This document shows positions 7,402-16,762 of a DNA stretch of 36,400 nt, piece by piece; position 1 is the first letter of the stretch; each line of letters begins with the position of its first letter. The notes beneath the pieces are model-generated. The model had not been told where the DNA came from. It saw nothing but the letters and a program-made list of their open reading frames with translations, and searched no databases. This DNA comes from Saccharothrix sp. NRRL B-16348 (lineage in GTDB: Bacteria > Actinomycetota > Actinomycetes > Mycobacteriales > Pseudonocardiaceae): the NCBI RefSeq assembly GCF_001280085.1, contig NZ_LGED01000256.1, positions 1 through 36,400 of the forward strand, in the 5' to 3' direction. Position numbers and translations under genes: made by a program.

Positions 7402-7690
7402 CGTCGTCCTCTCGCCGCCGTGTCCGCTGGCTCGTGCGGGCCGACACCGGGTAACTCGCACCAGCGGCATCCGATACGAAACGCCGCAGCGTAACCGCCG
7501 AATCCCGCAGGTCAGAGAGGGCCGGCACGCACCCTCGGTGAGGGGCACAGGCGCCGAGCCGACCGGCGCGGTGATGCCGGTGCCGGTCGCGTGGCCTCAC
7601 AGAGGCACGAACCGACGGCTGCTCTTGTCGCCTGGTTGGGGGACCGGGCCCATCTCTGCCTGACGTCGGGCCTCGCAGGGGTGCGCCCCG

Positions 7691-8554
7691 ATGCCGTCGA
7701 CCCGCATAGCCGCAGACGTCGATACCGCGCTCCCGCCAAGCGTCGAATCGGGTACACCAGGTGTCGTGGAGTTGGACGACCTGCCTGAGCACCGACGGCG
7801 CGCGCTGCTGTGGCGTTATGCGATGGAGTTGAACCGCGAGGGTGTGGCCGATCTGGTGCGCCGGGCAAATCCCCGGTGGTGCCTGGGTCAGGTGACCGTC
7901 AGCGCGGAGCCCGATCCCGTATCGGTAGCGGTGCTCGGTGATGACGGGCTGCATCATCTGCGTGTCGGTGACGAGTACATGTGTGCTCAGGCACGGCGGC
8001 GTGCTGACGCACCCGGACTGCTGCGCCATACCAAGAGGTACGGGTGGTGGGTGGATCAGGACGGGTTGGTCGTATCCGAACCGAGAGGTCCTCGGCCGCG
8101 AGGACGCGGCAGTCGGTTGGTCCGGGAGCGTGTGTTGACGGTGCGGTGGACGATTCGCCTGACCGACACGGTGACCGAGCCTGATCTGGTGCCCTACCGG
8201 ATGCGCTGTCACCGTCACTACCACTGGCCGCCGTTGCGGACCACCCGCAATGGACTGGGACGGGTTCGGGCCGCACTGATCGAGGCCCTCGGGGATCGTT
8301 GCCAGACCTGCGGTCGCCGAGGCGAGGTCGTCGACCATGACCACTTCACCGGGTTCGTCCGCGGATGGCTGTGCAAGTTCTGCAACCACATCGTCGACGA
8401 CTGCCCACACCCGGCCGGTTGCCCGTTCGCCGAGTACCTCAACGACCCGCCCGCGACACCGCTGCGCCTGCGACATCCCAAGGCGAGCGACGACGCCCGG
8501 AAACCGGCCAGTTTGGCCCGTATCGAACGGCTTGGCTACACCCCTTTCACGTGA
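7691..8554 (+). CDS. Endonuclease VII-fold (HNH-type) nuclease with novel N-terminal domain
   Basis: 287 residues from the ATG at 7691; no strong ribosome site, so the start is uncertain. The C-terminal third is a recombination endonuclease VII domain: CQTCGRRGEVVDHDHFTGFV (C204, C207 and the D215-H216-D217-H218 catalytic group), GWLCKFCNHIV (C228, C231) and a further CPHPAGCPF cluster. This pattern is shared with T4 endonuclease VII-like ββα-metal nucleases that bind zinc through paired CxxC motifs. Residues 1-190 are unlike anything I know; they include a WRYAMELNREGVADLVRRAN helix and an RYGWWVDQDGLVVSE segment. It lies beside the AbiJ-like gene, convergent with it (gap 76 bp). Possibly a defence or mobile-element nuclease. 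Confidence 0.75.
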   Translation: MPSTRIAADVDTALPPSVESGTPGVVELDDLPEHRRRALLWRYAMELNREGVADLVRRANPRWCLGQVTVSAEPDPVSVAVLGDDGLHHLRVGDEYMCAQARRRADAPGLLRHTKRYGWWVDQDGLVVSEPRGPRPRGRGSRLVRERVLTVRWTIRLTDTVTEPDLVPYRMRCHRHYHWPPLRTTRNGLGRVRAALIEALGDRCQTCGRRGEVVDHDHFTGFVRGWLCKFCNHIVDDCPHPAGCPFAEYLNDPPATPLRLRHPKASDDARKPASLARIERLGYTPFT

Positions 8555-8630
8555 CCCGAACACTGCGACTGAGGATGTAGCAGGGAAACCTCTCGGGTAC
8601 TGGGCCTGGGCGGGCGTAGGCGCCGGGAGA

Positions 8631-9752
8631 TCAAGTGGAGTAGCGCTCGGCGAGGCGGTCGAAGAAGGTGGCGAGCCGTTGGCGGTTGGTGGGGGTGTCG
8701 GTGAGTTCGGTGCCGCCGAAGCGGTAGACCTCATAGCCGCGCAGGCGCAGCTCGCGGTCCTCGGCGACCATCTCGCCATACCGGCGTGGGTCGGCCTGTC
8801 CGGTGGCGGGGTCGGCGTAATGCTGTTTGCCATCGCATTCGATGACGATGCGGATGCATTGAGGCAGCAGCAGGAGGAAGTCCATACGCTGGTGTGCCAA
8901 AGGTGCGGTGGCGGGTACGTGGTGTGATCGGGTGTAGGGGTCGTAGTGCAGGTACACCTGGGGTAGCAGCGCCGGGATGTCGGGGCCGAGTCGGAGGTGG
9001 CGGTCGGCGTAGGTGCGCAGGACCCTGCGTTCGGCGTCGTTGGTGCCCAGTGAGCGGTCCAGGCGTCGGTACAGGCTGCTCGAAATCTCGTCGGACCGGG
9101 CTCCGATCAGTTTTTCCCGGTCGGCCCACCAGACGGTCAGGTCGGTCCAGGTCAGCCCTCGGGCCGGGAGGGGCCGGTCGTAGACGAGGCAGAACTGCTC
9201 GTTCTTCACGACGCGGATGTCGTTGTTGACCGCGTCGCTGAACACGATCTCCGGTTTGGGACCGTCGGCGGCGAAGAGCAGGTTCTTCCCCGAGCCTGGC
9301 ACGCCTGTGTCGATGCGGTGGGCGGCGAAGATCGGGGTGCCGCTGATGGCGTCGACCTGGACGAGTTCGTAGCCGTCGTGGGCCAGGATCCGGTTGAGCA
9401 GGGCGTGCAGGTGCTCGACTTCGACCAGGTCGGTGCGGACCGCGGGGTGCAGCATCTCGGCCAGGAACTCCACCAGTGCCTGGTCGCTGTCGGCCAGGCC
9501 GAACCGTTGGTCGTGGAAAATCCAGTCCTCGTCCCAGTCGAGGTTGGCCCGGCGGTGTCGGATGATGTCCTCGCGCGCAGTGGTGTGCCGGGAGTCGGTG
9601 CTGGGTAGTTGGTCGAGGTCGTAGAGACGGTCGAGGAAGTCGATCTCGTCGAGCCCTCCACTCCAGGACGTGTGGGCCAGTGCCTCAAGGAGGCGACGTC
9701 GGGTGACGCCGGTGATGCGACTGTTGGCGGCGATGGTGCACCTCCTGAGCAT
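8631..9752 (-). CDS. AbiJ-like abortive-infection protein with C-terminal PD-(D/E)xK-type nuclease domain
   Basis: Up to 373 residues. Residues about 12-150 resemble the AbiJ N-terminal domain family: TRRRLLEALAHTSWSGGLDE, then FLDRLYDLDQLPSTDSR, DIIRHR, WIFHDQRFGL, FLAEMLHPAVR, and a terminal segment ending FAAHRID. The C-terminal region carries a restriction-endonuclease-like core: QRMDFLLLL (D291), then IVIECDGKQHY (E305, K309, H311), then EDRELRLRGYEVYRFGG, close to DUF559/Vsr-like nucleases. A linker region (150-285) is unassigned. Likely role: phage-triggered nuclease causing abortive infection. The ATG at 9752 has no ribosome site, while AGGAGG lies inside the coding frame, six bases before an ATC codon at 9737-9735, so translation may begin there. 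Confidence 0.75.
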   Translation of the reverse strand: MLRRCTIAANSRITGVTRRRLLEALAHTSWSGGLDEIDFLDRLYDLDQLPSTDSRHTTAREDIIRHRRANLDWDEDWIFHDQRFGLADSDQALVEFLAEMLHPAVRTDLVEVEHLHALLNRILAHDGYELVQVDAISGTPIFAAHRIDTGVPGSGKNLLFAADGPKPEIVFSDAVNNDIRVVKNEQFCLVYDRPLPARGLTWTDLTVWWADREKLIGARSDEISSSLYRRLDRSLGTNDAERRVLRTYADRHLRLGPDIPALLPQVYLHYDPYTRSHHVPATAPLAHQRMDFLLLLPQCIRIVIECDGKQHYADPATGQADPRRYGEMVAEDRELRLRGYEVYRFGGTELTDTPTNRQRLATFFDRLAERYST

Positions 9753-10002
9753 TAGGTGGTCGGCTGTTCATAGCTGGCGTCGGGACAGGAGTGTCAACGA
9801 GTGGGTGGTGTTCGGGCCGCTGTCGGGTCGCAGTTGCCTGCACCGGGGGACTGGCGCGATGCCTCGGGGCCTCCTGGGTGGTCTGGAGTTCTCCGATGAG
9901 ACCGAGGATCAGGTGACATCCCAGTTCGTTCGGCCCCTGTCATCGCGGCGTCGTCAAGCATGGCTTGCGGGAGCATGCGGTGCGACGGTGCTGTTTCGAG
10001 AT

Positions 10003-10242
10003 TCAGAGCCAGCAGGGCTTGAGGAGGCGCAGTCCGCCTTCGGTGCGGACATAGGCGTCCGGATTTTCGCAAAGGAGTCGCAGTTCGTTCTTGAGAAGTT
10101 CGCGCCTGCTGTCGGCCATGTCGAGACAGTTGTCAAGTGCTTCGATCCATTCTCTCACGTGCTGGTAGATGTCGCCGCTGTTGACGATCGTCAGGGAAGG
10201 TGGGACGGCAATCGCCTTGTAACCCTGTTGGTTTTTGCGCAC
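10003..10242 (-). CDS. Small hypothetical protein
   Basis: A frame with strong codon bias and natural composition: a short N-terminal stretch (KAIAVPPSLTIVNSGDIY), two helices (HVREWIEALDNCLDMADSRR and ELLKNELRLLCENPD) and the end TEGGLRLLKPCW. The most downstream possible start is the GTG at 10242; no clear ribosome site was seen and the frame is open further upstream. About 79 residues, soluble, unknown family. The upstream neighbour is the integrase pseudogene on the opposite strand. Confidence 0.45.
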   Translation of the reverse strand: MRKNQQGYKAIAVPPSLTIVNSGDIYQHVREWIEALDNCLDMADSRRELLKNELRLLCENPDAYVRTEGGLRLLKPCWL

Positions 10243-10308
10243 ACAGGAGTACAGGCGGCTGTTCTTGGCCGGGTCAGGCGATCGAACGACATCAGATGAG
10301 GGGCGCCC

Positions 10309-11428
10309 GTGGACCGTGGCCGGGGTGAGTTGCCTGGTTCGGCGCGGCTGGAGTTGGTCGACGGCGTCGCGTTGCTGCACCCCGAGGACGCGGTGTTGGA
10401 GGCGATGCTGTCCGGGTGGGACAAGCAGCTTCGAGGCGGTCGGCGGTTGAACGGCGGCACCGTAGGAAGCTACCGGCGCGCGGTGACGGCGTTCCTGGAG
10501 TTCAGTGGCGAGTACCCGTGGTGTTGGACCGCTGCCCACATGGACGAGTGGATGGGCGAGTTGGTGACGGGGGCGAAGCGCAAGCCGTCGACGTTGCGCA
10601 ACTACCAGACGGGTGTGCGGGACTTCTGCAATTACCTGACCTCGCCCGCCTACCGCTGGGCCGAGGAGTGCGAGGCCCGGTTCGGCACCCATCCGGTGTA
10701 GGTCTGTCATGAGTGGAACACCGTCAGCCATGTCGCGGACTACGAGGGCGGTCCGGACCGCCGTCCGATGAGCAGGGACGAACTTCAGCGGTTCTTCGAT
10801 CACGCCGATGACCGGGTCGAGCGGGCGATCCGGCTGCGTCGCAAGGGGGCGCTGACCGCTTACCGCGACGCGACGGTGTTCAAGGTGATCTACGGGTGGG
10901 GTCTGCGGGTCCGTGAAGCGTCGAAGTTGGACCTGGAGGACTGCTACCGCAATCCGAAGGCGCCGGAGTTCGGGCGGTTCGGGCAGTTGCACGTGAGGTG
11001 GGGGAAGGCCAGTCGGGGCTCGCCGCCGCGGCGGCGGATGGTGCTCAGTGTCATGCCGTGGGCGGTGGAGGCGTTGGAGGACTACGTGGTCAACGTGCGG
11101 CCGTTGTTGGGGGTGGGGGACAGTCGGGCGTTGTTCGTGACCGAGCGCGGCACGCGGCTGCAGACCCGGGAGATGGAGTCGCGGTTCGGCGAGTACCGGG
11201 ACGAACTGGGTATGGAGGAGGCGCTGGTCCCCGCACTGCATGAGGCACAGCTATGTGACCCATCTGATCGAGGACGGCACCGATCCAAAGTTCGTGCAGG
11301 AGCAGGTCGGGCATAGGTACGCGTCCACGACCGCGCTCTACACCGCGGTCAACGGCGACTTCATGAACACGATGATGCAGCGGGCGCTGGAGCGGGCGTT
11401 CGCCGAGGACGGGGAGTGGTCCGGATGA
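10309..11428 (+). pseudogene. Tyrosine recombinase/integrase with premature stop and frameshift
   Basis: Starts at the GTG at 10309 after GAGGGG. The N-terminal SAM-like core-binding domain (NGGTVGSYRRAVTAFLEFSG, then WMGELVTG) is followed by an in-frame TAG at 10699-10701, directly after FGTHPV. The same frame then continues with VCHEWNTVSHVADYEG and the catalytic domain, so a glutamine codon CAG probably became TAG. The first catalytic R is in GWGLRVREASKLDLED. Near 11233 a C-run (GTCCCCGCAC) shifts the frame; after it come HCMRHSYVTHLIEDGTDPKF (HxxR), VGHRYASTTALYTAV (H and nucleophile Y) and the stop at 11426-11428. Without both lesions it would be a full-length XerC/D-like phage-type integrase of about 373 residues. 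The last bases overlap the HTH gene. Confidence 0.85.
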
Positions 11429-11772
11429 GCAGGCTCGACTACCGGTGGCATCTGCGGGAGTTGATGGCGACTCGCGGCATTTTCTCCACCAGCGATCTCC
11501 GCCCGCTGCTGGCCGAGCGGGGCATCGATTTGTCGACCAGCCAGGTCTATCGGCTGGTCGTCGAACGCCCCGAGCGCTTGAATCTCAAGACCCTGGTCGC
11601 GCTGATGGACATCCTGGGCTGCGGGATGGAGCAGCTGATCGAACCCGTGGCGACGGCACGACCCGCACGCCAGGCCAAGGCGTCGGGGGACGGGACCGCT
11701 CCGGCCGAAGGAGCGGCGGCGTTGGGCACGCTGCGTCCCAGGCGGGCCTGGATCACCCGACCCCAAGCCTGA
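11425..11772 (+). CDS. Small XRE-like helix-turn-helix regulator
   Basis: 115 residues from the ATG at 11425, which overlaps the integrase TGA by three bases (ATGA). Residues 1-72 form a Cro/C1-type HTH domain: WHLRELMATRGIFSTSDLRP, LLAERGIDLSTSQVYRLVVE (recognition helix SQVYRLV) and LNLKTLVALMDILGCGMEQL. The rest is an Ala/Pro-rich tail ending RPRRAWITRPQA. Coupling to an integrase suggests control of the element or a directionality role. The gene appears intact although the integrase is broken. Confidence 0.8.
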   Translation: MSRLDYRWHLRELMATRGIFSTSDLRPLLAERGIDLSTSQVYRLVVERPERLNLKTLVALMDILGCGMEQLIEPVATARPARQAKASGDGTAPAEGAAALGTLRPRRAWITRPQA

Positions 11773-12149
11773 TGACCAGGCGACCCGATGTCGGCTTCGC
11801 CGCGACCGTGCTGGCCGATCCCCGAGGCACGATCCTTTCCGCGGTGGCACTGGTCGAACCTGGGTGGTTGTGGTGGCTAATAGGGATCGTGCTCGCTCCC
11901 GTCGCGCTCCTCGTCGTGCCCCCACTCTTCGCCTTGCTCCTCGAATTAGGCCAGTACCTGCTCCTACGATTCCTCGCCTCCGGCAGCGCCGAATACGACG
12001 CGGTCAGGGACGGACACCCCTCACGCGCGCACCTGGCCGGACGCCACCGCCCACTCAAACGATGGGCACCGCGCTGCCAGCACTGCTTCGAGCAGTACGA
12101 AGAGCAACGACGCCAGGAACGGCGGCAAGCCCGCGGAGAGTCCACCTAG
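11772..12149 (+). CDS. Small membrane protein coupled to integrase/HTH genes
   Basis: 125 residues from the ATG at 11772, which shares one base with the preceding TGA (TGATG). After a short N-terminus there are hydrophobic stretches at about 29-60 (GWLWWLIGIVLAPVALLVV then PPLFALLLELGQYLLLRFL), probably two adjacent spans or a helical hairpin. The C-terminal half is basic and soluble with a HRPLKRWAPRCQHCFEQYEE segment containing a CxxC pair, then an RRQERRQARGE tail. The function is unknown. The three-gene order integrase, HTH, membrane protein looks like a conserved mobile module. Confidence 0.7.
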   Translation: MTRRPDVGFAATVLADPRGTILSAVALVEPGWLWWLIGIVLAPVALLVVPPLFALLLELGQYLLLRFLASGSAEYDAVRDGHPSRAHLAGRHRPLKRWAPRCQHCFEQYEEQRRQERRQARGEST

Positions 12150-12297
12150 GCGGCCCGCCATCTGAGGCCAATCCCGACACAACGGGACATGCCAGGCGGC
12201 CAGAAGACAGAACTCCGCAGGTTCCAATATCCGGGGTTACCAACATCGGGCGCGCGACGAGCAGGGTGCCGAGGGTACGGGCACGGTGGCCAGTGCC

Positions 12298-12385
12298 GAT
12301 GAGTCCACCGAGGACTGGAGTGCGCCGCAATCTGCGGGTATCGAGGTCGTCTACCGCGGCAGGACGCTGCTGGCCTCGAGTGGCG
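12298..12385 (-). pseudogene. Third remnant of the IS481/IS3-like transposase 3' end
   Basis: About 86 bases align without gaps to 2415-2500. On the minus strand they encode DDLDTRRLRRTPVLGGLIG, compared with HDLDTRRVLRTRILGGLVN in the fragment at 2394-2848. Nothing else of the element is recognisable on either side. It abuts the truncated ATPase fragment, so it probably marks an old insertion and deletion point. Confidence 0.65.
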
Positions 12386-12422
12386 TTGACCGTGGCAGTT
12401 GATCGCGAGCGGGGTGGTGGCG

Positions 12423-12692
12423 ATGTACCTCAAGGGCGCCGGGGTTGGTCAGCCGATGGCCAGGGAGTTGAAGGAGACGGCCGAGAGCGTTCTCGCTGCG
12501 GACTACGACGGGCGTACGGTCGTCGAACTGCTGCAGAACGGGCACGATCCTGCCCGGTTCGACGGGCGGCTTGAGTTCTTCCTGGACGAGACCGAGGGAG
12601 AGCACGGTGTCCTGTACGCGGCCAACGGCGGGAAACCTCTGAACGCGGACAATTTCGGTTCCATGTGCCTGATCACGCTGAGCAGCAAGTAG
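12423..12692 (+). pseudogene. Fragment of a sacsin/Hsp90-type (GHKL) ATPase
   Basis: 89 residues: GVGQPMARELKETAESVLAA, DYDGRTVVELLQNGHDPARF, GRLEFFLDETEGEHGVLYAANGG and the end CLITLSSK. ELLQNGHD (N and D of the Bergerat ATP-binding motif) and VLYAANGGKPL (the DxGxP-like motif, here ANGGKP) identify the N-terminal ATPase of sacsin-like proteins, normally followed by many hundreds of residues. The N-terminus also starts late compared with relatives. Both ends are lost. Relatives occur in bacterial defence and signalling proteins, so this is probably the remains of such a gene. Confidence 0.7.
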
Positions 12693-12736
12693 CGCGTTGG
12701 CTCGATCCCCCGGATCGTCCGAGCCATTCTCCCCGC

Positions 12737-12766
12737 AGGGTCACGGTCGTCGTGAACGGTGACCCT
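12737..12766. promoter_or_regulatory. Inverted repeat, possible operator of the XRE fragment
   Basis: AGGGTCAC (12737-12744) and GTGACCCT (12759-12766) form a perfect 8-bp dyad with a 14-bp spacer ending at the proposed TTG start of the XRE gene, a typical autoregulatory position. Confidence 0.35.
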
Positions 12767-13122
12767 TGACACGCCGAGCAGGAACCGCGCAGCTGCGGAT
12801 GCTGGTGCTCGCGCGCGAGTCGCGCGGGTTGAAGCAGGGTGACGTGGCCGAGGCCACGAGGGAACTGGAAGGCCACGGGTCCAAGGTGAGCCAGGCCTAC
12901 GTCAGTCGCGCGGAGGCGGGTCGACTGACGGTGTCCGGTGATCGGCTCGAACCGTATGCCCGCGCGCTCGAAGACCCACCTGAACTGCTGGTCCTGCGCG
13001 AAACGGAAGTCGGGGCGGGGCACGGGCTGATCCACCACCGGAAGAAGCAGGCGGTGGCTGTGCCGGACCTGCGTCGCGTCCACGCGGTGCTCAACCTGAC
13101 TGGCATCCAACTGAAGGGCACC
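12766..13122 (+). pseudogene. XRE-family regulator, truncated (HTH-ImmA/IrrE type)
   Basis: The open frame starts at the TTG at 12766 (or the ATG at 12799). It contains MLVLARESRGLKQGDVAEAT, GSKVSQAYVSRAEAGRLTVS (HTH recognition helix) and DRLEPYARALEDPPELLVL, then GHGLIHHRKKQAVAVPDLRR and VHAVLNLTGIQLK. This is the N-terminal 115 residues of the regulators whose C-terminal half is an ImmA/IrrE-type zinc peptidase domain with HExxH; that part is missing. After about 13122 the frame runs into unrelated sequence. Non-functional as a peptidase; DNA binding might survive. Confidence 0.7.
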
Positions 13123-13213
13123 TTCTCCTCAAGTCCGTGGGCGATGAGCCGTCGCCGAAACCGGTCAACACAGTGTTGTCGAATCCGGGATCGGACAGGT
13201 CCGGACCCAGCCC

Positions 13214-13907
13214 GTGCCCCATGCTGTCGCTGCCCAACTGCCCAACTGCCTCAACCGCGCCACCTACCTGGCGGTGAGCGCGATGCTGCGGGCCTACGCC
13301 GGCATCGCCGACCGGTGCCGGGTCGACCAGCTCGGCCTGCCGCGTCGGCGCGGCGCCCACGACCTGCTGCACGACCAGCACGGCCGTGACCGCCTGGTGC
13401 TCCCGGCGTTCAGCCGACTGACCACCCCTGTCGCCCAGGACTGGCCGACCGCCGTGCGACCACCGGCTTCTGGTACCTGCCCGAAGTCCCGTGGACACCG
13501 CCGCCGGACCTCGAGGAGTTCCTGTCCACCGGACCACCGCCGGTCTACGTCGGCTTCGGCAGCATGACCGGCCGCGACACCGCGCGCACCGGCCGGATCC
13601 TCACCGAGGCGGTCCGCGCGGCCGGTGTCCGCGCGTGCCGGCCACCGGTCGAGGCGGCATCACCCCACCATCCACACCGGACGTGCACGTCATCGATCAG
13701 GTGCCGCACCGGTGGCTGTTCCCGCGCCTGGGCGCCGTGGTGCACCACGGGGGAGCGGGCACCACCGCCGCCGCGCTGACCGCCGGCGTGCCGCAGGTGG
13801 TGTGCCCGTTCGTCGCCGACCGGCTCCACTGGGCGCACCCCGTCCACGCCGCCGGCGTCGCACCACCGCCGGTCCTGGCTGCGGCGCATGGACCGCAAGC
13901 GCCGTGA
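13214..13907 (+). pseudogene. GT1-family glycosyltransferase remnant with frameshifts
   Basis: Pieces of one UDP-glucosyltransferase (sterol/macrolide glycosyltransferase-like) lie in three frames: RATYLAVSAMLRAYAGIADR, DQLGLPRRRG and VLPAFSRLTTP in the first; GFWYLPEVPWTPPPDLEEFL, PPPVYVGFGSMTGRDTARTG and ILTEAVRAAGVRA in the second (from about 13455); DVHVIDQVPHRWLFPRLGAV, VHHGGAGTTAAALTAGVPQV and VCPFVADRLHW in the third (from about 13670). VHHGGAGTT followed by PFVADRxxW is the donor-binding signature. At least two frameshifts, plus missing N- and C-terminal parts, make it non-functional. Confidence 0.75.
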
Positions 13908-13936
13908 CGGGCTGCGTTGGTTCAGTCGCCGCAAGC

Positions 13937-14923
13937 TCAAGCCGTTCTGATCGGCTCCAGAAGGAGCTTCCGCACGGTACGGCGGGGACTGGCGGGGACG
14001 GGTGAGCCGAAGCCGATGCGCAGGACGGTCTGAGGTTCGAGGGTTCCGCCGAGGGCGCGGCGGAGCTCGTCGCGGACGGGACGCACCTCGATCGCCTGGG
14101 ACATGAAGGAGGCGGAGAGGCCGAGGGTGGTGGCGGTGAGGAGCACGCGTTGCAGGGCTTGGCCTGCTTGGAGTTCGGCGAGGGGTCCGTTGTAGAACGA
14201 GCACAGCACGACGACGAGCGGGTCGGATTCGTAGTCCTTGCCCGGTGGGCGTTCGGCGGCCTGGAAGTCGCGCATCGCCCACTCGTCCTGGGGCGCGGGA
14301 CGTACGCCGCCGGACGCGGGTGGGATGCCGTCGCCGGTTCGCGGGCCGGTCCAGTCGGTCAGTTCGGCCCGCACGTCCGGCGCGCTGGCCTGGATCCGCT
14401 GCGCCTTGGCCACGAGACCCTGCAGCCGGGCGCGTTCGTTCCGGTCGGTCACGACGTGCAGCCACGACCGCTCTCGTTCGGCGGCGCGTACCAGCGCGTG
14501 CCGGTGTTCGAGGGGTACCGGCACGTCCCGGAACGGCTTGCGGTTGGAGCGCCGCGTCGGGATCGCCTTGATCAGCTGCCGGGTCTCGTCGTCGAGGTCT
14601 CGGTGACCGCCTCGGCGGACCGTGGCCAGTGCTCCGGGTGCTTCGGCGCCCGGGACCAGGGTGACCAGGGGTCGGATGCGGTGGTCGCGCAGGGCGAGGC
14701 GGAGGTTGAACAGGGCCGCGCCGCACGACAGCCGCATTTCCCGGTCGTCGGGATCGGTGGCGGGCAGCCTGCGTGCCTGGTCGGCGTGCAGTTCGATCCG
14801 GTCGTGTGCGAGTCGGAACCGCCAGGGTTGGGTGTTGTGCACCGATGGGGCGAGCGTGACGGTCGTGAGCACGTCGGTCACCTCGTCTGCGGAAAGCCCG
14901 AGCACCTCGGTCACGTCTGCCAT
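13937..14923 (-). CDS. acg: Acg-family FMN-binding nitroreductase-fold protein
   Basis: 328 residues from the ATG at 14923, with AGGGA five bases upstream. The characteristic LAPSVHNTQPWRF motif lies near residue 27, followed by an internal duplication of the nitroreductase fold: RLSCGAALFNLRLALRD, PTRRSNRKPFRDVPVP, and late TTLGLSASFMSQAIEVRPVR then LRIGFG. It belongs to the Mycobacterium Acg (Rv2032/Rv3127/Rv3131) group, which binds FMN with a lid region and lacks ordinary nitroreductase activity. In mycobacteria these genes belong to the DosR regulon and Rv3131 adjoins devR-devS. Here it is divergent from the sensor kinase gene (140 bp between the starts), which supports the same regulation. 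Its 3' end overlaps a short open frame on the plus strand, probably noise. Confidence 0.85.
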   Translation of the reverse strand: MADVTEVLGLSADEVTDVLTTVTLAPSVHNTQPWRFRLAHDRIELHADQARRLPATDPDDREMRLSCGAALFNLRLALRDHRIRPLVTLVPGAEAPGALATVRRGGHRDLDDETRQLIKAIPTRRSNRKPFRDVPVPLEHRHALVRAAERERSWLHVVTDRNERARLQGLVAKAQRIQASAPDVRAELTDWTGPRTGDGIPPASGGVRPAPQDEWAMRDFQAAERPPGKDYESDPLVVVLCSFYNGPLAELQAGQALQRVLLTATTLGLSASFMSQAIEVRPVRDELRRALGGTLEPQTVLRIGFGSPVPASPRRTVRKLLLEPIRTA

Positions 14924-15000
14924 ATCGTCCCTGCCTACTTCTGCTGATCGAACCAACACCTCCACTGTGCGTCGCCGGGGAGCGGGAACACACGGTCGAA

Positions 15001-15021
15001 GGTCCCTTCCGAGCAGGGTCC
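15001..15021. promoter_or_regulatory. Possible DevR half-sites between acg and the kinase gene
   Basis: GGTCCC (15001-15006) and GGGTCC (15016-15021) are inverted half-sites in the divergent promoter region. They are less regular than the boxes at 17474 or 19869, but the element AAGGTCCCTTCC recurs in similar form at 17502 (AAGGTCCTTCC). Confidence 0.35.
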
Positions 15022-15051
15022 GGCGGACTTGGCCGCGTCTGGTGGTGGTGA

Positions 15052-16758
<1,707 letters not shown>

Positions 16759-16762
16759 CGTC

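Noticed and set aside
7133..8833. Long minus-strand open frame upstream of the sigma-like gene, running to 8833
   Set aside because: It lies antisense to the endonuclease VII-like gene and has the Arg/Pro/His-rich composition of a shadow; the real sigma-like start is the GTG at 7132 with a ribosome site.
10243..11241. Long minus-strand frame antisense to the integrase
   Set aside because: Only the part below about 10242 has natural protein character; the upstream portion mirrors the integrase codons.
13887..13949. Short plus-strand frame ending GLRWFSRRKLKPF before a TGA
   Set aside because: It looks like a natural C-terminus, but only about 20 codons remain and it overlaps the end of the acg gene; too little to assign.
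14150..14947. Plus-strand frame of 265 codons antisense to acg
   Set aside because: Shadow of a clearly recognised Acg-family gene.
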